Under the pieces are notes generated by a model. The model made no database searches, was not told the DNA's origin, and saw only the letters and a program-made list of their open reading frames with translations. A stretch of DNA of 64,000 nucleotides from Eubacteriales bacterium (GTDB lineage Bacteria; Bacillota; Clostridia; Lachnospirales; Lachnospiraceae), in NCBI GenBank assembly GCA_030537195.1, contig JAUNOK010000002.1, positions 85,632 to 149,631 on the forward strand, read 5' to 3'. Positions 43,521 to 51,942 of this stretch are shown here, one piece after another (the stretch's first letter is position 1; each line of letters begins with the position of its first letter). Both the position numbers and the translations under genes were made by a program.

Positions 43521-45725
43521 TTATCTTTTATAATACTCCTCAATTGTATCAACAACAACATCCATCTGTAAAGGTTTTGACAGATGTGCATTCATTCCTG
43601 CTTCAATGCATTTTCTGGCATCTTCCTGAAATGCGTTCGCCGTCATTGCAATTATTGGAATCGTCGCCGCATCAGGTCTTTCTAACGCCCTTATCTTTCT
43701 GGTTGCTGACAATCCATCCAGCTTAGGCATCATAATATCCATAAGAATCACATCATATGTATGCGGTGCACATCCTGAGAATTCACTGACAGCCTGTTCT
43801 CCATCACACACAACTTTAACATGCGCACCTTCATCTTCAAGAAGTGTCTGTGCAATTTCCGCATTAAGTTCATTATCTTCTGCAAGCAGAATATTAATAC
43901 CTGTAATATCAGCCTTATGTTCTTCTTTAACACTGTCAGAATTATCAATTGTACCTGCAATCTCGAAAGGTATTCTGATTACAAATGTTGAGCCTTCCCC
44001 TTCCTTACTTGTAACATTAATTGTTCCATTCATCTTGTCAACAAGATTCTTTACTATAGCCATACCAAGCCCTGTTCCCTGATATATACTTCTTGCATCT
44101 GCCTTTTCCTGTACAAAAGGTTCAAATATATGTTCAAGAAATTCCTCGCTCATTCCAATTCCTGTGTCACTTATAGTCCACTCATATGTAACAATTCCAT
44201 TCTGTTCACCTATGCAATTAAAACATGTTCTGACCATGCCGCCAATTTTATTGTATTTAATGCAGTTACCATATATATTCAGGAATAACTGTCTCAAATG
44301 CAAAGGACTTCCATATACATATGGATGTACAGCCTTTCCTAAGGCTTTATCGTAATCGAGATTAACACCTGCATCTGCTGCACGCTGTTCAACTATTGTA
44401 ATAATATCCTTTGCAAGCTGATTAAGATCAACGACTTCTCTTGCAAGCTCTATATCACCATCCTCTAATTTGCTCATTTGCAGAATATCATTAATAAGAG
44501 ATAATAAATGATTAGCTGCTATAGACATTTTCTGCCTATTTGCATTAATCATTGCAATATTATCCTTATGCGTCTCATCTATTCTCAATAAACCGATAAT
44601 TCCATTAAGCGGAGTCCTTATATCATGAGTCATTCTTGAAAGGAAATCTGTCTTGGCTGCATTAGCTCTTTCTTCACGGCGTACTGCTTCCTGAAGCTGT
44701 TCATTCTTCTCCTGAAGACTAACAGCATATCTCTGCTGCATCGCAAACTGTTCTCTTTCATATTCCTGAGCAGTTTTCCAGCTCATCATATTTAATACAG
44801 CTACCACAGACATATATACAATAAATGTATACAGCATATTTCGAGGTGTTGTCCTGAAAACACTTCTTTCTGGCATATATGCATATACATAATAATCTCT
44901 TCCACGCTCCATAAGTCCAAAATCATGCCCAGGTCCCATATTGTCATTAGTTGACTGTACAAGTTTTCCGCTTACACCTGTACTCTTTATCTTTTTAAGC
45001 ACATTATAATTGTCCACATTATTGCCAACCATATTTTCATCATTAGACGCTATTATTCTGTTGCCATTTGTTACAACAACTATTCCATCTTTGCTGTCAT
45101 CATATCCTGAAAGAATATGCGTAAATGACAGATTATAATTATTAACATATTCCTCAGATGTATGATAGTAAGTAACCACTATACCATCTCCATCTGACAT
45201 TCCACATGCCGCAAGGTCAACATATGAACCATCTACGCATGCTATTCTTGTGGCATATGTCTTCTGCGGATTATCTACAACATCAACAAGAGAAACACTA
45301 TCCAGATATTCACTTAGAACATCCGCTCCAAATTCATCTGTATAATACTGGGCTGTAAGTCCACCCCTTGCATCTAATATGATAACTGCTGTGAGATAAC
45401 ATTCTTCCATATTTTTCTTAAGGAATTCTTCCGTAAATATGTCATTAGTCGAAAGTTCACGTTCATATGTAATATTACGATTTATCTGCTGCGCACTTTC
45501 AATAACTCTCATAAGGCTCTTGGTTTCTGCTGCAAGATTTAACCTGGTAAAACTGTTACACTGTTCATTAATATATTGTGCTTTGTCTGAAAGTTCATTC
45601 TCCGTTGCAGTTATATCAACATTAATTGCAATAATAAATACGGCTGCCATTATAATCAATCCAACAGCTGCCTCCAGAAGCCATATGTGCCTTTTATTAT
45701 TTCTGACAATGGTGGTATTATTCAT
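43521..45725 (-). CDS. Hybrid sensor histidine kinase / response regulator
   Basis: 734 residues. TM1 (about 13-33), an extracytoplasmic Cache-like sensor domain (about 34-290), TM2 (about 300-318) and a coiled coil lead to HisKA with the phosphoacceptor His in SRMTHDIRTPLNGIIG (about 368-383). The HATPase domain has N, G1 and G2 boxes (NIYGNCIKYN, DTGIGMS, GTGLGMAIVKNLV). A C-terminal receiver has the phosphoacceptor Asp in YDVILMDIMMPKLDG (about 675). It overlaps the 3' end of a solute-binding lipoprotein gene, so the lipoprotein may present ligands to it. No separate DNA-binding output regulator is next door. Confidence 0.92.
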   Translation of the reverse strand: MNNTTIVRNNKRHIWLLEAAVGLIIMAAVFIIAINVDITATENELSDKAQYINEQCNSFTRLNLAAETKSLMRVIESAQQINRNITYERELSTNDIFTEEFLKKNMEECYLTAVIILDARGGLTAQYYTDEFGADVLSEYLDSVSLVDVVDNPQKTYATRIACVDGSYVDLAACGMSDGDGIVVTYYHTSEEYVNNYNLSFTHILSGYDDSKDGIVVVTNGNRIIASNDENMVGNNVDNYNVLKKIKSTGVSGKLVQSTNDNMGPGHDFGLMERGRDYYVYAYMPERSVFRTTPRNMLYTFIVYMSVVAVLNMMSWKTAQEYEREQFAMQQRYAVSLQEKNEQLQEAVRREERANAAKTDFLSRMTHDIRTPLNGIIGLLRIDETHKDNIAMINANRQKMSIAANHLLSLINDILQMSKLEDGDIELAREVVDLNQLAKDIITIVEQRAADAGVNLDYDKALGKAVHPYVYGSPLHLRQLFLNIYGNCIKYNKIGGMVRTCFNCIGEQNGIVTYEWTISDTGIGMSEEFLEHIFEPFVQEKADARSIYQGTGLGMAIVKNLVDKMNGTINVTSKEGEGSTFVIRIPFEIAGTIDNSDSVKEEHKADITGINILLAEDNELNAEIAQTLLEDEGAHVKVVCDGEQAVSEFSGCAPHTYDVILMDIMMPKLDGLSATRKIRALERPDAATIPIIAMTANAFQEDARKCIEAGMNAHLSKPLQMDVVVDTIEEYYKR

Positions 45726-46542
45726 GGTTATCTACCTCCAGATACTGTTCTGCATCATCGAGATACTTACTAATTATGTTTTTCTCTGTACCATCATCTT
45801 TCATCTGTCTGAGTGTCTCTGTAAGTTCATTCTCAATTCCCCGTGTATCATTCTTATCAAATGCCACACCAAGCCCTACAACCTGAAGCGGCTCATCAAG
45901 TATTCTGAACTGTATATTATAATCCTTCATATACTGGTAAATAGCAGTCTCATGTGCAGCCAGTCCATCAGCATATCCTTTACTTAAGAATGGATATATC
46001 AGTTCTCTTTTCTGTAATGAAATCAGAGAACGTATAGCCGGAATACGCTCATCTGTCCTGTTAAGAAATATCTCTTCCGGCTTGGTTGTAGTCTGTACAG
46101 CCAATGTCTTTCCCTCAAGGTCTGCAAGTGAATATATGTCACTATTCATATTAACAGCAACCACCTGACGACTGACCATATATGGTCCAGCCCATCTGTA
46201 TTCATCCTCTCTGCCATCCATACTGAAACTTCCCCAGGCACAATCAATAGTTCCCTTTGCCAGAAGATTTTTCTTATCCTCCCAGTCAATATATATGAAT
46301 CTGGCCTTATAGCCCATCCTACTGAATGCTTCTGTTGCAAGCTCCACATCAATTCCCGTTGGATTACCATCCACATCAATATAATTGTATGGCGGATAAT
46401 TATCACTTCCAATCACAATCTCTGGTAACTCTGTCTCATTATTCTGTCTGCTTATATTTCCACTTTTTCCACATCCGCATAATACTAATGCCAATGTACT
46501 AATCAGACATATTGTAATTAAAAATCCTTTAATCTTATGCAC
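45718..46542 (-). CDS. Family 3 solute-binding lipoprotein linked to a hybrid kinase
   Basis: 274 residues with a lipobox LVLCGCGKSG and a type 3 (amino acid) solute-binding domain: IGSDNYPPYNYIDVDGNPTG, GIDVELATEAFSRMGYKARF, DCAWGSFS and later KGYADGLAAHETA. The start is GTG with GAGGG 7 nt upstream. No permease or ATPase gene is adjacent; it overlaps the kinase gene by 8 nt. It is therefore more likely a sensory ligand-binding subunit, like the sensor domains of EvgS/BvgS-type kinases, than a transporter component. Confidence 0.85.
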   Translation of the reverse strand: MHKIKGFLITICLISTLALVLCGCGKSGNISRQNNETELPEIVIGSDNYPPYNYIDVDGNPTGIDVELATEAFSRMGYKARFIYIDWEDKKNLLAKGTIDCAWGSFSMDGREDEYRWAGPYMVSRQVVAVNMNSDIYSLADLEGKTLAVQTTTKPEEIFLNRTDERIPAIRSLISLQKRELIYPFLSKGYADGLAAHETAIYQYMKDYNIQFRILDEPLQVVGLGVAFDKNDTRGIENELTETLRQMKDDGTEKNIISKYLDDAEQYLEVDNHE

Positions 46543-46700
46543 TGACTTTCCCTCTCATATTTATTTTTAAAAGTATTTTCATTATAATACAAAAAACTGC
46601 CAATTACTAACATAACCGACAGTTTTCGTACGACATAATTCGACAATTTTTTTATTATACTTACTTCAATATAAAAGCTATGCAACATTTTTATTATTAA

Positions 46701-46729
46701 TTGACACATAACTGCATATATATTAGTAT
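46701..46729 (+). promoter_or_regulatory. Promoter of the Mn2+-riboswitch/antiporter transcript
   Basis: TTGACA (46701-46706) and TAGTAT (46724-46729) with 17-nt spacing. Start near 46736, just ahead of the aptamer. Confidence 0.75.
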
Positions 46730-46737
46730 TATATTAA

Positions 46738-46828
46738 TAAGAGGGAGTAGTTAGCATCGTATCCGGTGCAATAATAATCGTCATCACGCTGAAAAGCCGG
46801 TTATTATTACAATTAACGAGACTTTTAT
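46738..46828 (+). promoter_or_regulatory. yybP-ykoY (manganese) riboswitch aptamer
   Basis: The RNA carries the conserved elements of yybP-ykoY: GGGAGUAG near the 5' end (46743-46750), CGUCAUCACGCUG in the second internal loop (46779-46791), and the closing ACGAGACUUU (46816-46825). The class senses Mn2+ and controls cation exporters such as CaCA antiporters and P-type ATPases. It precedes a CaCA family antiporter, as expected. The GAGACUUUUAUC strand is shared between P1 and the following terminator, so metal binding should prevent termination. Confidence 0.85.
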
Positions 46829-46862
46829 CAATTCATTTTTGATGCGATAAAGGTCTCTTTTT
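46818..46862 (+). terminator. Mn2+ riboswitch terminator
   Basis: GAGACTTTTATC (46818-46829) and GATAAAGGTCTC (46846-46857) form a 12-bp stem with one G-U pair, followed by five U (46858-46862). It is 40 nt before the antiporter start. Confidence 0.88.
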
Positions 46863-46901
46863 ATATTATTCCATTCCTTTATCGCAGGAAAGGAGCTTAT
46901 T

Positions 46902-47819
46902 ATGGAATATTTGTTACTACTCATCGGTTTCGTGCTGTTAATTAAAGGCGCGGATTTCTTCGTGGAGGGAAGTTCTTCCCTTGCCAAAATCCTTAAAGTA
47001 CCAAGTGTTATAATCGGACTTACAATTGTTGCTATGGGAACAAGCGCACCTGAGGCGTCTGTAAGTATTAATGCTGCCCTCTCAGGTAATAACGATATTG
47101 CAATAAGCAATATTGTCGGTTCTAACATATTCAATGGTCTGGTAGTTGTTGGTGTCTGTGCATTTATCGCAGGATTTGCTACCAACCGTGACATACTAAA
47201 GCGTAATATGCCATTTAACATCATAATAACTGCTATTCTGTGCTTTATGTTTATTGACGGTAAACTTTCAAGAATCGAAGGAATTATCCTTCTTATTGGT
47301 ATGGCTGCTTATATCACATGTATGATAATATCAGCACTTAAGAACAGGGAATCATCTGAAGACTGCAAGGTAATGCCACTTCCTAAGAGTCTAATATACA
47401 TTGCCGGTGGTCTTATAGCCGTAATATTCGGTGGTAATCTTGTCGTTGATAAAGCCTGTATTATCGCTGCCAACTTTGGTGTAAGCCAGAATTTCATAGG
47501 TCTTACAATCGTTGCAATCGGAACATCCCTGCCTGAGCTTGTAACTTCCATAGTTGCAACAAGGAAAGGCGACAGCGGTCTTGCACTCGGCAACGCAATC
47601 GGCTCTAATATATTCAATATATTATTTATCTTAGGAATGTCTGCCACAATACAGCCACTTAATGTACTTTCCGAATCACTTATCGACTGCGTAATACTTC
47701 TTGCAAGCGGAATTATATTATTCCTCTTCGCATTTACCAAAAAGACTATGAGCCGCTTGGAAGGCGCTGCATGTATTCTTATGTATGCAGGGTATACGGC
47801 TTATCTTTTCATAAGATAG
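46902..47819 (+). CDS. Calcium/sodium antiporter, CaCA family (YrbG-like)
   Basis: 305 residues with about ten TM helices in two inverted repeats. The alpha-1 motif GLTIVAMGTSAPEASVSI (about 39-56) and alpha-2 motif GLTIVAIGTSLPELVTS (about 203-219) contain the acidic ion-binding residues; GNAIGSNIFNILFILG follows. Such proteins exchange Ca2+, and sometimes Mn2+ or K+, for Na+ or H+. The Mn2+ riboswitch upstream suggests a role in Mn2+ efflux. AAAGGAG precedes the ATG. Confidence 0.93.
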   Translation: MEYLLLLIGFVLLIKGADFFVEGSSSLAKILKVPSVIIGLTIVAMGTSAPEASVSINAALSGNNDIAISNIVGSNIFNGLVVVGVCAFIAGFATNRDILKRNMPFNIIITAILCFMFIDGKLSRIEGIILLIGMAAYITCMIISALKNRESSEDCKVMPLPKSLIYIAGGLIAVIFGGNLVVDKACIIAANFGVSQNFIGLTIVAIGTSLPELVTSIVATRKGDSGLALGNAIGSNIFNILFILGMSATIQPLNVLSESLIDCVILLASGIILFLFAFTKKTMSRLEGAACILMYAGYTAYLFIR

Positions 47820-47841
47820 ATATTGTCACATAATTAAAATA

Positions 47842-47880
47842 GTCCATAGATATGTATATTTAATCTACATATCTATGGAC
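47842..47880. terminator. Bidirectional terminator between antiporter and XrtG locus
   Basis: GTCCATAGATATGTA (47842-47856) and TACATATCTATGGAC (47866-47880) form a perfect 15-bp stem. U-rich but imperfect tracts follow on both sides, suiting the two convergent genes. Confidence 0.65.
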
Positions 47881-47891
47881 TTATTAATTGA

Positions 47892-50357
47892 TTAAACATC
47901 CGTTGTCTGCTTCTTCTGTGACTTTCTCTTAACAATCATCCATGCAACAAGTAATACAACTCCGGCTACACTTACCACAGCCCCCTGCCACAGATAAGGA
48001 TACCTGAGCCTGATAACAGTTGTACCCTTATTCACATACAGAAGATTATTTCTGCTTGTTATACCTGATGTTTTACCAAATATATCATGGTAAGAAAGTG
48101 TTGTATCAACATTATCATAATCAGATGTTATTGTTATTCTGTTCTTTCCATACTCAACATTCAATGGAACTATCTTTCTTTCTGGAAGTTCATCTGATGA
48201 TATACCTGTCATATTACTAAGAAGCTGGCCTATTGCCTGATCATCTGTAAGACTATAGAAATACGTCAGATTAAGACCAGTCATTATTATATTATCATTC
48301 TTTACTGTTCCATAGAAATCAAGGCTGAAACCATTATCGTAGAATGTTCCCCATACAGTATCAAGCCCGTCAAGATATACAGTATTCCACGTTGTATGTC
48401 CCTGTGGGAACATATCAGGATATATCATTCCAATTCTTGTATCCATATCCGGATATCCATTATGAAATGTTATCGCACTACATGTCACTCCGAGGAATGA
48501 CTGGCTGTGTGTGGCTTTATCCTGTGGGATTCCATCCGCATATATAATCACCTTGACCCCTGCACGGCTTAAGCGAAGCACAAGATCTTCAGCCATTTCT
48601 CTATCATCATATGTGAAACCGTTAAGAAATACTTCTTTGTATCCACACAGATCTTCATATGTATAATCAGTAAGATTATCTGAATCTGCTGTCTCAACTG
48701 ATGGAAACTGCATTGATATAATATCAGCACCTGAGCCAATAGCAATTGCCCTGTAACTGCTGACAACACCCCAGCTATCCGGAGTATCAATATGATACAG
48801 AACATACTGTTCATTCTTCTCTACTCTCTTGTAACCAACTGCATTGGCAGCTTTTTCAACGTCCTCAAGAGAATTATTGTAATGCTCCAGCAACGACATT
48901 TTAACCAGTACAGAATCATCTCCAAGTTCTAAGCATCTGTCAAATACATAAAGAAAATCTCCCTGTGCAAATGCTTTATTAAGATTAACAATATTCTTGG
49001 AAGTGTTAGCTGCTTCTCTTCCTGCACCAAATGTTGAAGCAACCGGATTCTTATAATCTGAAACAAGCCATGAACCGGTTGCGCCAAGTATGCTCTCGTC
49101 CATTAATGCAAGTCTCTGCTTGGTAACAGACTGTGCCTTAGTTATAAGTGTACTGTCCTGAACAGCTGTCATACGCTCATCTGCTGACACATTATTATGT
49201 TCGCCAATAATAAGGCTTAATGACGGAATAGTATCTGCCACTAATAACACACAAAGCATAAGCACAAGCGGCTTCTTCAGTCTGTCCCACATAAGAAAAC
49301 TCATAAGAATCATGCATAATGCAATAGAAATGAATCGTAACATCCATAAATACTGGCTTCCCGGCATATGCTTAAGCACAATATATGCTGTGTCCGTTGT
49401 CAGTAATAATATAATCAGACCTGTTATAAATCCGGTTCTTGACTTCTTATATCCGAACAAAATACCAAATATAATAACAAATACAGCTGCAAATCCATAA
49501 TAAAAGCTTTCACTTTTACCAGTTAACCTTCCAACCGGATTAATAGATATCCATATACTCTGGAAGAAATTGGCCATATTCTCAGAGTTATCAAGAGAAG
49601 TTATTCCTCCTCTTAAAGATGCCACCATCCATATTCCAAGCAGCATGAATCCTATAAGCATGGATATGATAACATCAAGTACCGCCTTCTTCTTTCCGCC
49701 CTGAAACATATAGACAATTCCATATATAATTACTGCTATGGCAATCATACCTGCGTATCCAAGATGGCACAGTGCAATCAGTACAAATGTAAATACCATC
49801 AACACTATGTATCTTAATCTCTGATCCTCAAGATACTTATACACTGCATATATAAACACCGGCAGGAATATCATACTCAGACTTCTCGCCAGATTACCCT
49901 CTGTAAATACTGCATACAGATTATTAGGCATAAAGAACCAGAGTAGTCCGATAAATGCTCCAAGATAAGGTCTGTTAAAGCCTCTTCCTATAAAAGGCCA
50001 TACGCATGCTCCCAAGAAACATACTCCGCCCACAAATATCAGATATGCTCCAAACTGGCTTCCACCAGCAATAAACTGGCATAATGCCATAACATAAGCT
50101 GGCAGTGGTGACCAGTATCTTAACAGCTCAACGCCGTTATACCACATAGGATCATATAGTGGAAACAGATTACCTGATTTAATAGAATTATATACATAAT
50201 CCCCTCTGTACACATGATACATAGTATCTGAACCAGAAGGATATATTCCACTTGCATTGACAAACCATATAACAAGCCATGCTGTCAGCAAATACACGAA
50301 TGGCATAAGAAACAGCAGGTATGTTGCCTTATTTTTCTTCTTCACATTCTTCTCCAA
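47892..50357 (-). CDS. XrtG-associated PTPS-related integral membrane protein
   Basis: 821 residues. The N-terminal half has about ten to eleven TM helices. It starts GIYPSGSDTMYHVYRGDYVY and then LYDPMWYNGVELLRYWSPLP, the features of the 6-pyruvoyl-tetrahydropterin-synthase-related membrane domain (PF10131-like), which resembles GT-C glycosyltransferases with an Asp in the first loop. The C-terminal half (about 440-790) is extracytoplasmic with a beta-rich region; a last TM (about 792-812) and a basic tail end the protein. It probably transfers or exports sugars outside the membrane. It is the last gene of the XrtG locus, 19 nt after the PTPS-like gene. Its exact reaction is unknown. Confidence 0.85.
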   Translation of the reverse strand: MEKNVKKKNKATYLLFLMPFVYLLTAWLVIWFVNASGIYPSGSDTMYHVYRGDYVYNSIKSGNLFPLYDPMWYNGVELLRYWSPLPAYVMALCQFIAGGSQFGAYLIFVGGVCFLGACVWPFIGRGFNRPYLGAFIGLLWFFMPNNLYAVFTEGNLARSLSMIFLPVFIYAVYKYLEDQRLRYIVLMVFTFVLIALCHLGYAGMIAIAVIIYGIVYMFQGGKKKAVLDVIISMLIGFMLLGIWMVASLRGGITSLDNSENMANFFQSIWISINPVGRLTGKSESFYYGFAAVFVIIFGILFGYKKSRTGFITGLIILLLTTDTAYIVLKHMPGSQYLWMLRFISIALCMILMSFLMWDRLKKPLVLMLCVLLVADTIPSLSLIIGEHNNVSADERMTAVQDSTLITKAQSVTKQRLALMDESILGATGSWLVSDYKNPVASTFGAGREAANTSKNIVNLNKAFAQGDFLYVFDRCLELGDDSVLVKMSLLEHYNNSLEDVEKAANAVGYKRVEKNEQYVLYHIDTPDSWGVVSSYRAIAIGSGADIISMQFPSVETADSDNLTDYTYEDLCGYKEVFLNGFTYDDREMAEDLVLRLSRAGVKVIIYADGIPQDKATHSQSFLGVTCSAITFHNGYPDMDTRIGMIYPDMFPQGHTTWNTVYLDGLDTVWGTFYDNGFSLDFYGTVKNDNIIMTGLNLTYFYSLTDDQAIGQLLSNMTGISSDELPERKIVPLNVEYGKNRITITSDYDNVDTTLSYHDIFGKTSGITSRNNLLYVNKGTTVIRLRYPYLWQGAVVSVAGVVLLVAWMIVKRKSQKKQTTDV

Positions 50358-50376
50358 TCTGTCTTAACAACATCAG

Positions 50377-50838
50377 CTAATTAATAATGTCATCCAGAAC
50401 TGCGTCCATTACTTCTGACATTATTCTCTCATCAGCCTTTTTATTCAGAATAGAATTCTTCTCCTGCTCAGATATATTGACAATGTAGCTTCTTGTTGGA
50501 GTTTCACTTGCCTCAACACTTGTAAGCATTCCGCCTGTCTTATATATAATCTTAAAGAACTCTTCTGCGAAATAATCAGTAACATTCTCCAGTGTTGGCA
50601 TTGTTGAATCAAAAGGTTCTACTTCATTAAGAATCTTATTCTGATACTGCTCAAGGAATTTACTGATTCCCTCTTCAAATATATTAAATTCCACAAATGA
50701 ATTTCTTGAGAACTTGATATCTAACGCAAATTCCCATGTATGCGGATGAGTCTCTCCTTTAGCATCATTGATGATAATATAATGTCTCATATTAAGATAA
50801 AATTTCAGTCTGTATTCCCTGTATATATTAACCGCCAT
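50377..50838 (-). CDS. 6-pyruvoyl-tetrahydropterin synthase-like protein, XrtG-associated
   Basis: 153 residues with the PTPS/QueD T-fold pattern. The three zinc-ligand histidines appear in place (LNMRHYIII, then THPHTWEF). FVEFNIFEEG corresponds to the VMDFxxLK segment, PTLENVTDYFAEEFF to PTxEN, and VEASETPTRSYIV to the VxETxxxxxxY pterin-anchoring Glu. The catalytic Cys and the LDHxxLN His/Asp are missing (KILNEVEPFD). It may therefore bind zinc and a ligand without the normal reaction. Its place in an exosortase-glycosylation locus is typical for the XrtG-associated group. GGAGG precedes the ATG. Confidence 0.8.
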   Translation of the reverse strand: MAVNIYREYRLKFYLNMRHYIIINDAKGETHPHTWEFALDIKFSRNSFVEFNIFEEGISKFLEQYQNKILNEVEPFDSTMPTLENVTDYFAEEFFKIIYKTGGMLTSVEASETPTRSYIVNISEQEKNSILNKKADERIMSEVMDAVLDDIIN

Positions 50839-50855
50839 AATGCTGCCTCCATGTA

Positions 50856-51941
50856 TTATTCTTGTGTTTCATCGTATTTAATTCTGAGTTTATCTACATC
50901 ATCTTTCTTCTTGATGGTCATTGCATACATTATCTGCATTGAATCCTCCATAAGCAGCTGTATACTATGTCTCGAATGTTTTCTGTTCATTCCGACAAAT
51001 ATTAAAACAACATCCCTGTCATCATATGTGAATCTTAATACATTCTTATCCAGAATATAATTGGCTCTCGCTATGAATTTCTCTCGCTCTGTATTATCTG
51101 AACACGATATATGCATAAAAGTAACCGGATACACATCTCTTGCTATAAGCTTATCTAAGAATGGCATAATAGCCGAACTATTCCATACATTATTACGTGT
51201 ATCATAGAAATCCTTTTCAATGAGCTTGTCATTCATCTTAGATACCATACTGTTAAGCTGTGTTATAGTATTTTCTGAACTTGCAAGCTTAAACTGCATT
51301 TTTCTTAATGTATGTGCAAGATACATAGCTGTAATAATGAGAACAAACAATAATATCATTACATAAGTCTGCATCTGTATCTTAATCTGCATATAACTGT
51401 TGTTATCAAGAATTGCGCCTTTACCAGTCAGAAGACACAGCTTATATGTCTGGTTCTTATATTCAAATGCAACACCAGACGCAACATATTCATTATCATT
51501 AATCTCTATAAAATCATGTGTTACTTTATCTGTCTGAAGATTATTAAGAAATCGTGACGCACTATCCGAATCATAATATGTTGAAGTTGTTACACCTTTG
51601 TATCTGTTAGTTTCCAGCACATCTTTAATAAAAAGAATCGACTGATTCTTAGAGAATGTCCAGTACTTATTAGATGACGAATTCATAGTTCCAAGAATAT
51701 CATTAATAATCTGTTCATCATCACGGTTATTCTTAAGATTAATCTGGTCCAGAACAAGCTGTACATAAGCATCCTGCTGAGTTGCACACACCTCAAGTAC
51801 ACCACGTTCATACTTATTAATCCTTGTATAAGCAAATATTCCTGCTATAACTGAAAAACAAAGCACATATATTGTTGTAATTACCATTACATTCTTTTTC
51901 TTCTTAATCTGCTTGCTGCTGTCTTTCTTCTTTGTCTTCAT
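50856..51941 (-). CDS. Two-TM protein of the XrtG locus, function unknown
   Basis: About 361 residues from the ATG at 51941. A very basic N-terminus (MKTKKKDSSKQIKKKK) is followed by TM1 (about 16-36), an external domain of about 150 residues, TM2 (about 205-225) and a coiled coil (about 232-262). A cytoplasmic alpha/beta domain ends the protein (YPVTFMHISCSDN, then FTYDDRDVVLIFVGMNRK). That last part has the look of a degenerate GGDEF-like or nucleotidyl-cyclase-fold domain, but no GGDEF motif is present. AAAAGAGG lies upstream, and the start follows the GT2 stop. It could be a regulator or scaffold for the glycosyltransferase. Confidence 0.65.
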   Translation of the reverse strand: MKTKKKDSSKQIKKKKNVMVITTIYVLCFSVIAGIFAYTRINKYERGVLEVCATQQDAYVQLVLDQINLKNNRDDEQIINDILGTMNSSSNKYWTFSKNQSILFIKDVLETNRYKGVTTSTYYDSDSASRFLNNLQTDKVTHDFIEINDNEYVASGVAFEYKNQTYKLCLLTGKGAILDNNSYMQIKIQMQTYVMILLFVLIITAMYLAHTLRKMQFKLASSENTITQLNSMVSKMNDKLIEKDFYDTRNNVWNSSAIMPFLDKLIARDVYPVTFMHISCSDNTEREKFIARANYILDKNVLRFTYDDRDVVLIFVGMNRKHSRHSIQLLMEDSMQIMYAMTIKKKDDVDKLRIKYDETQE

Positions 51942-51942
51942 A

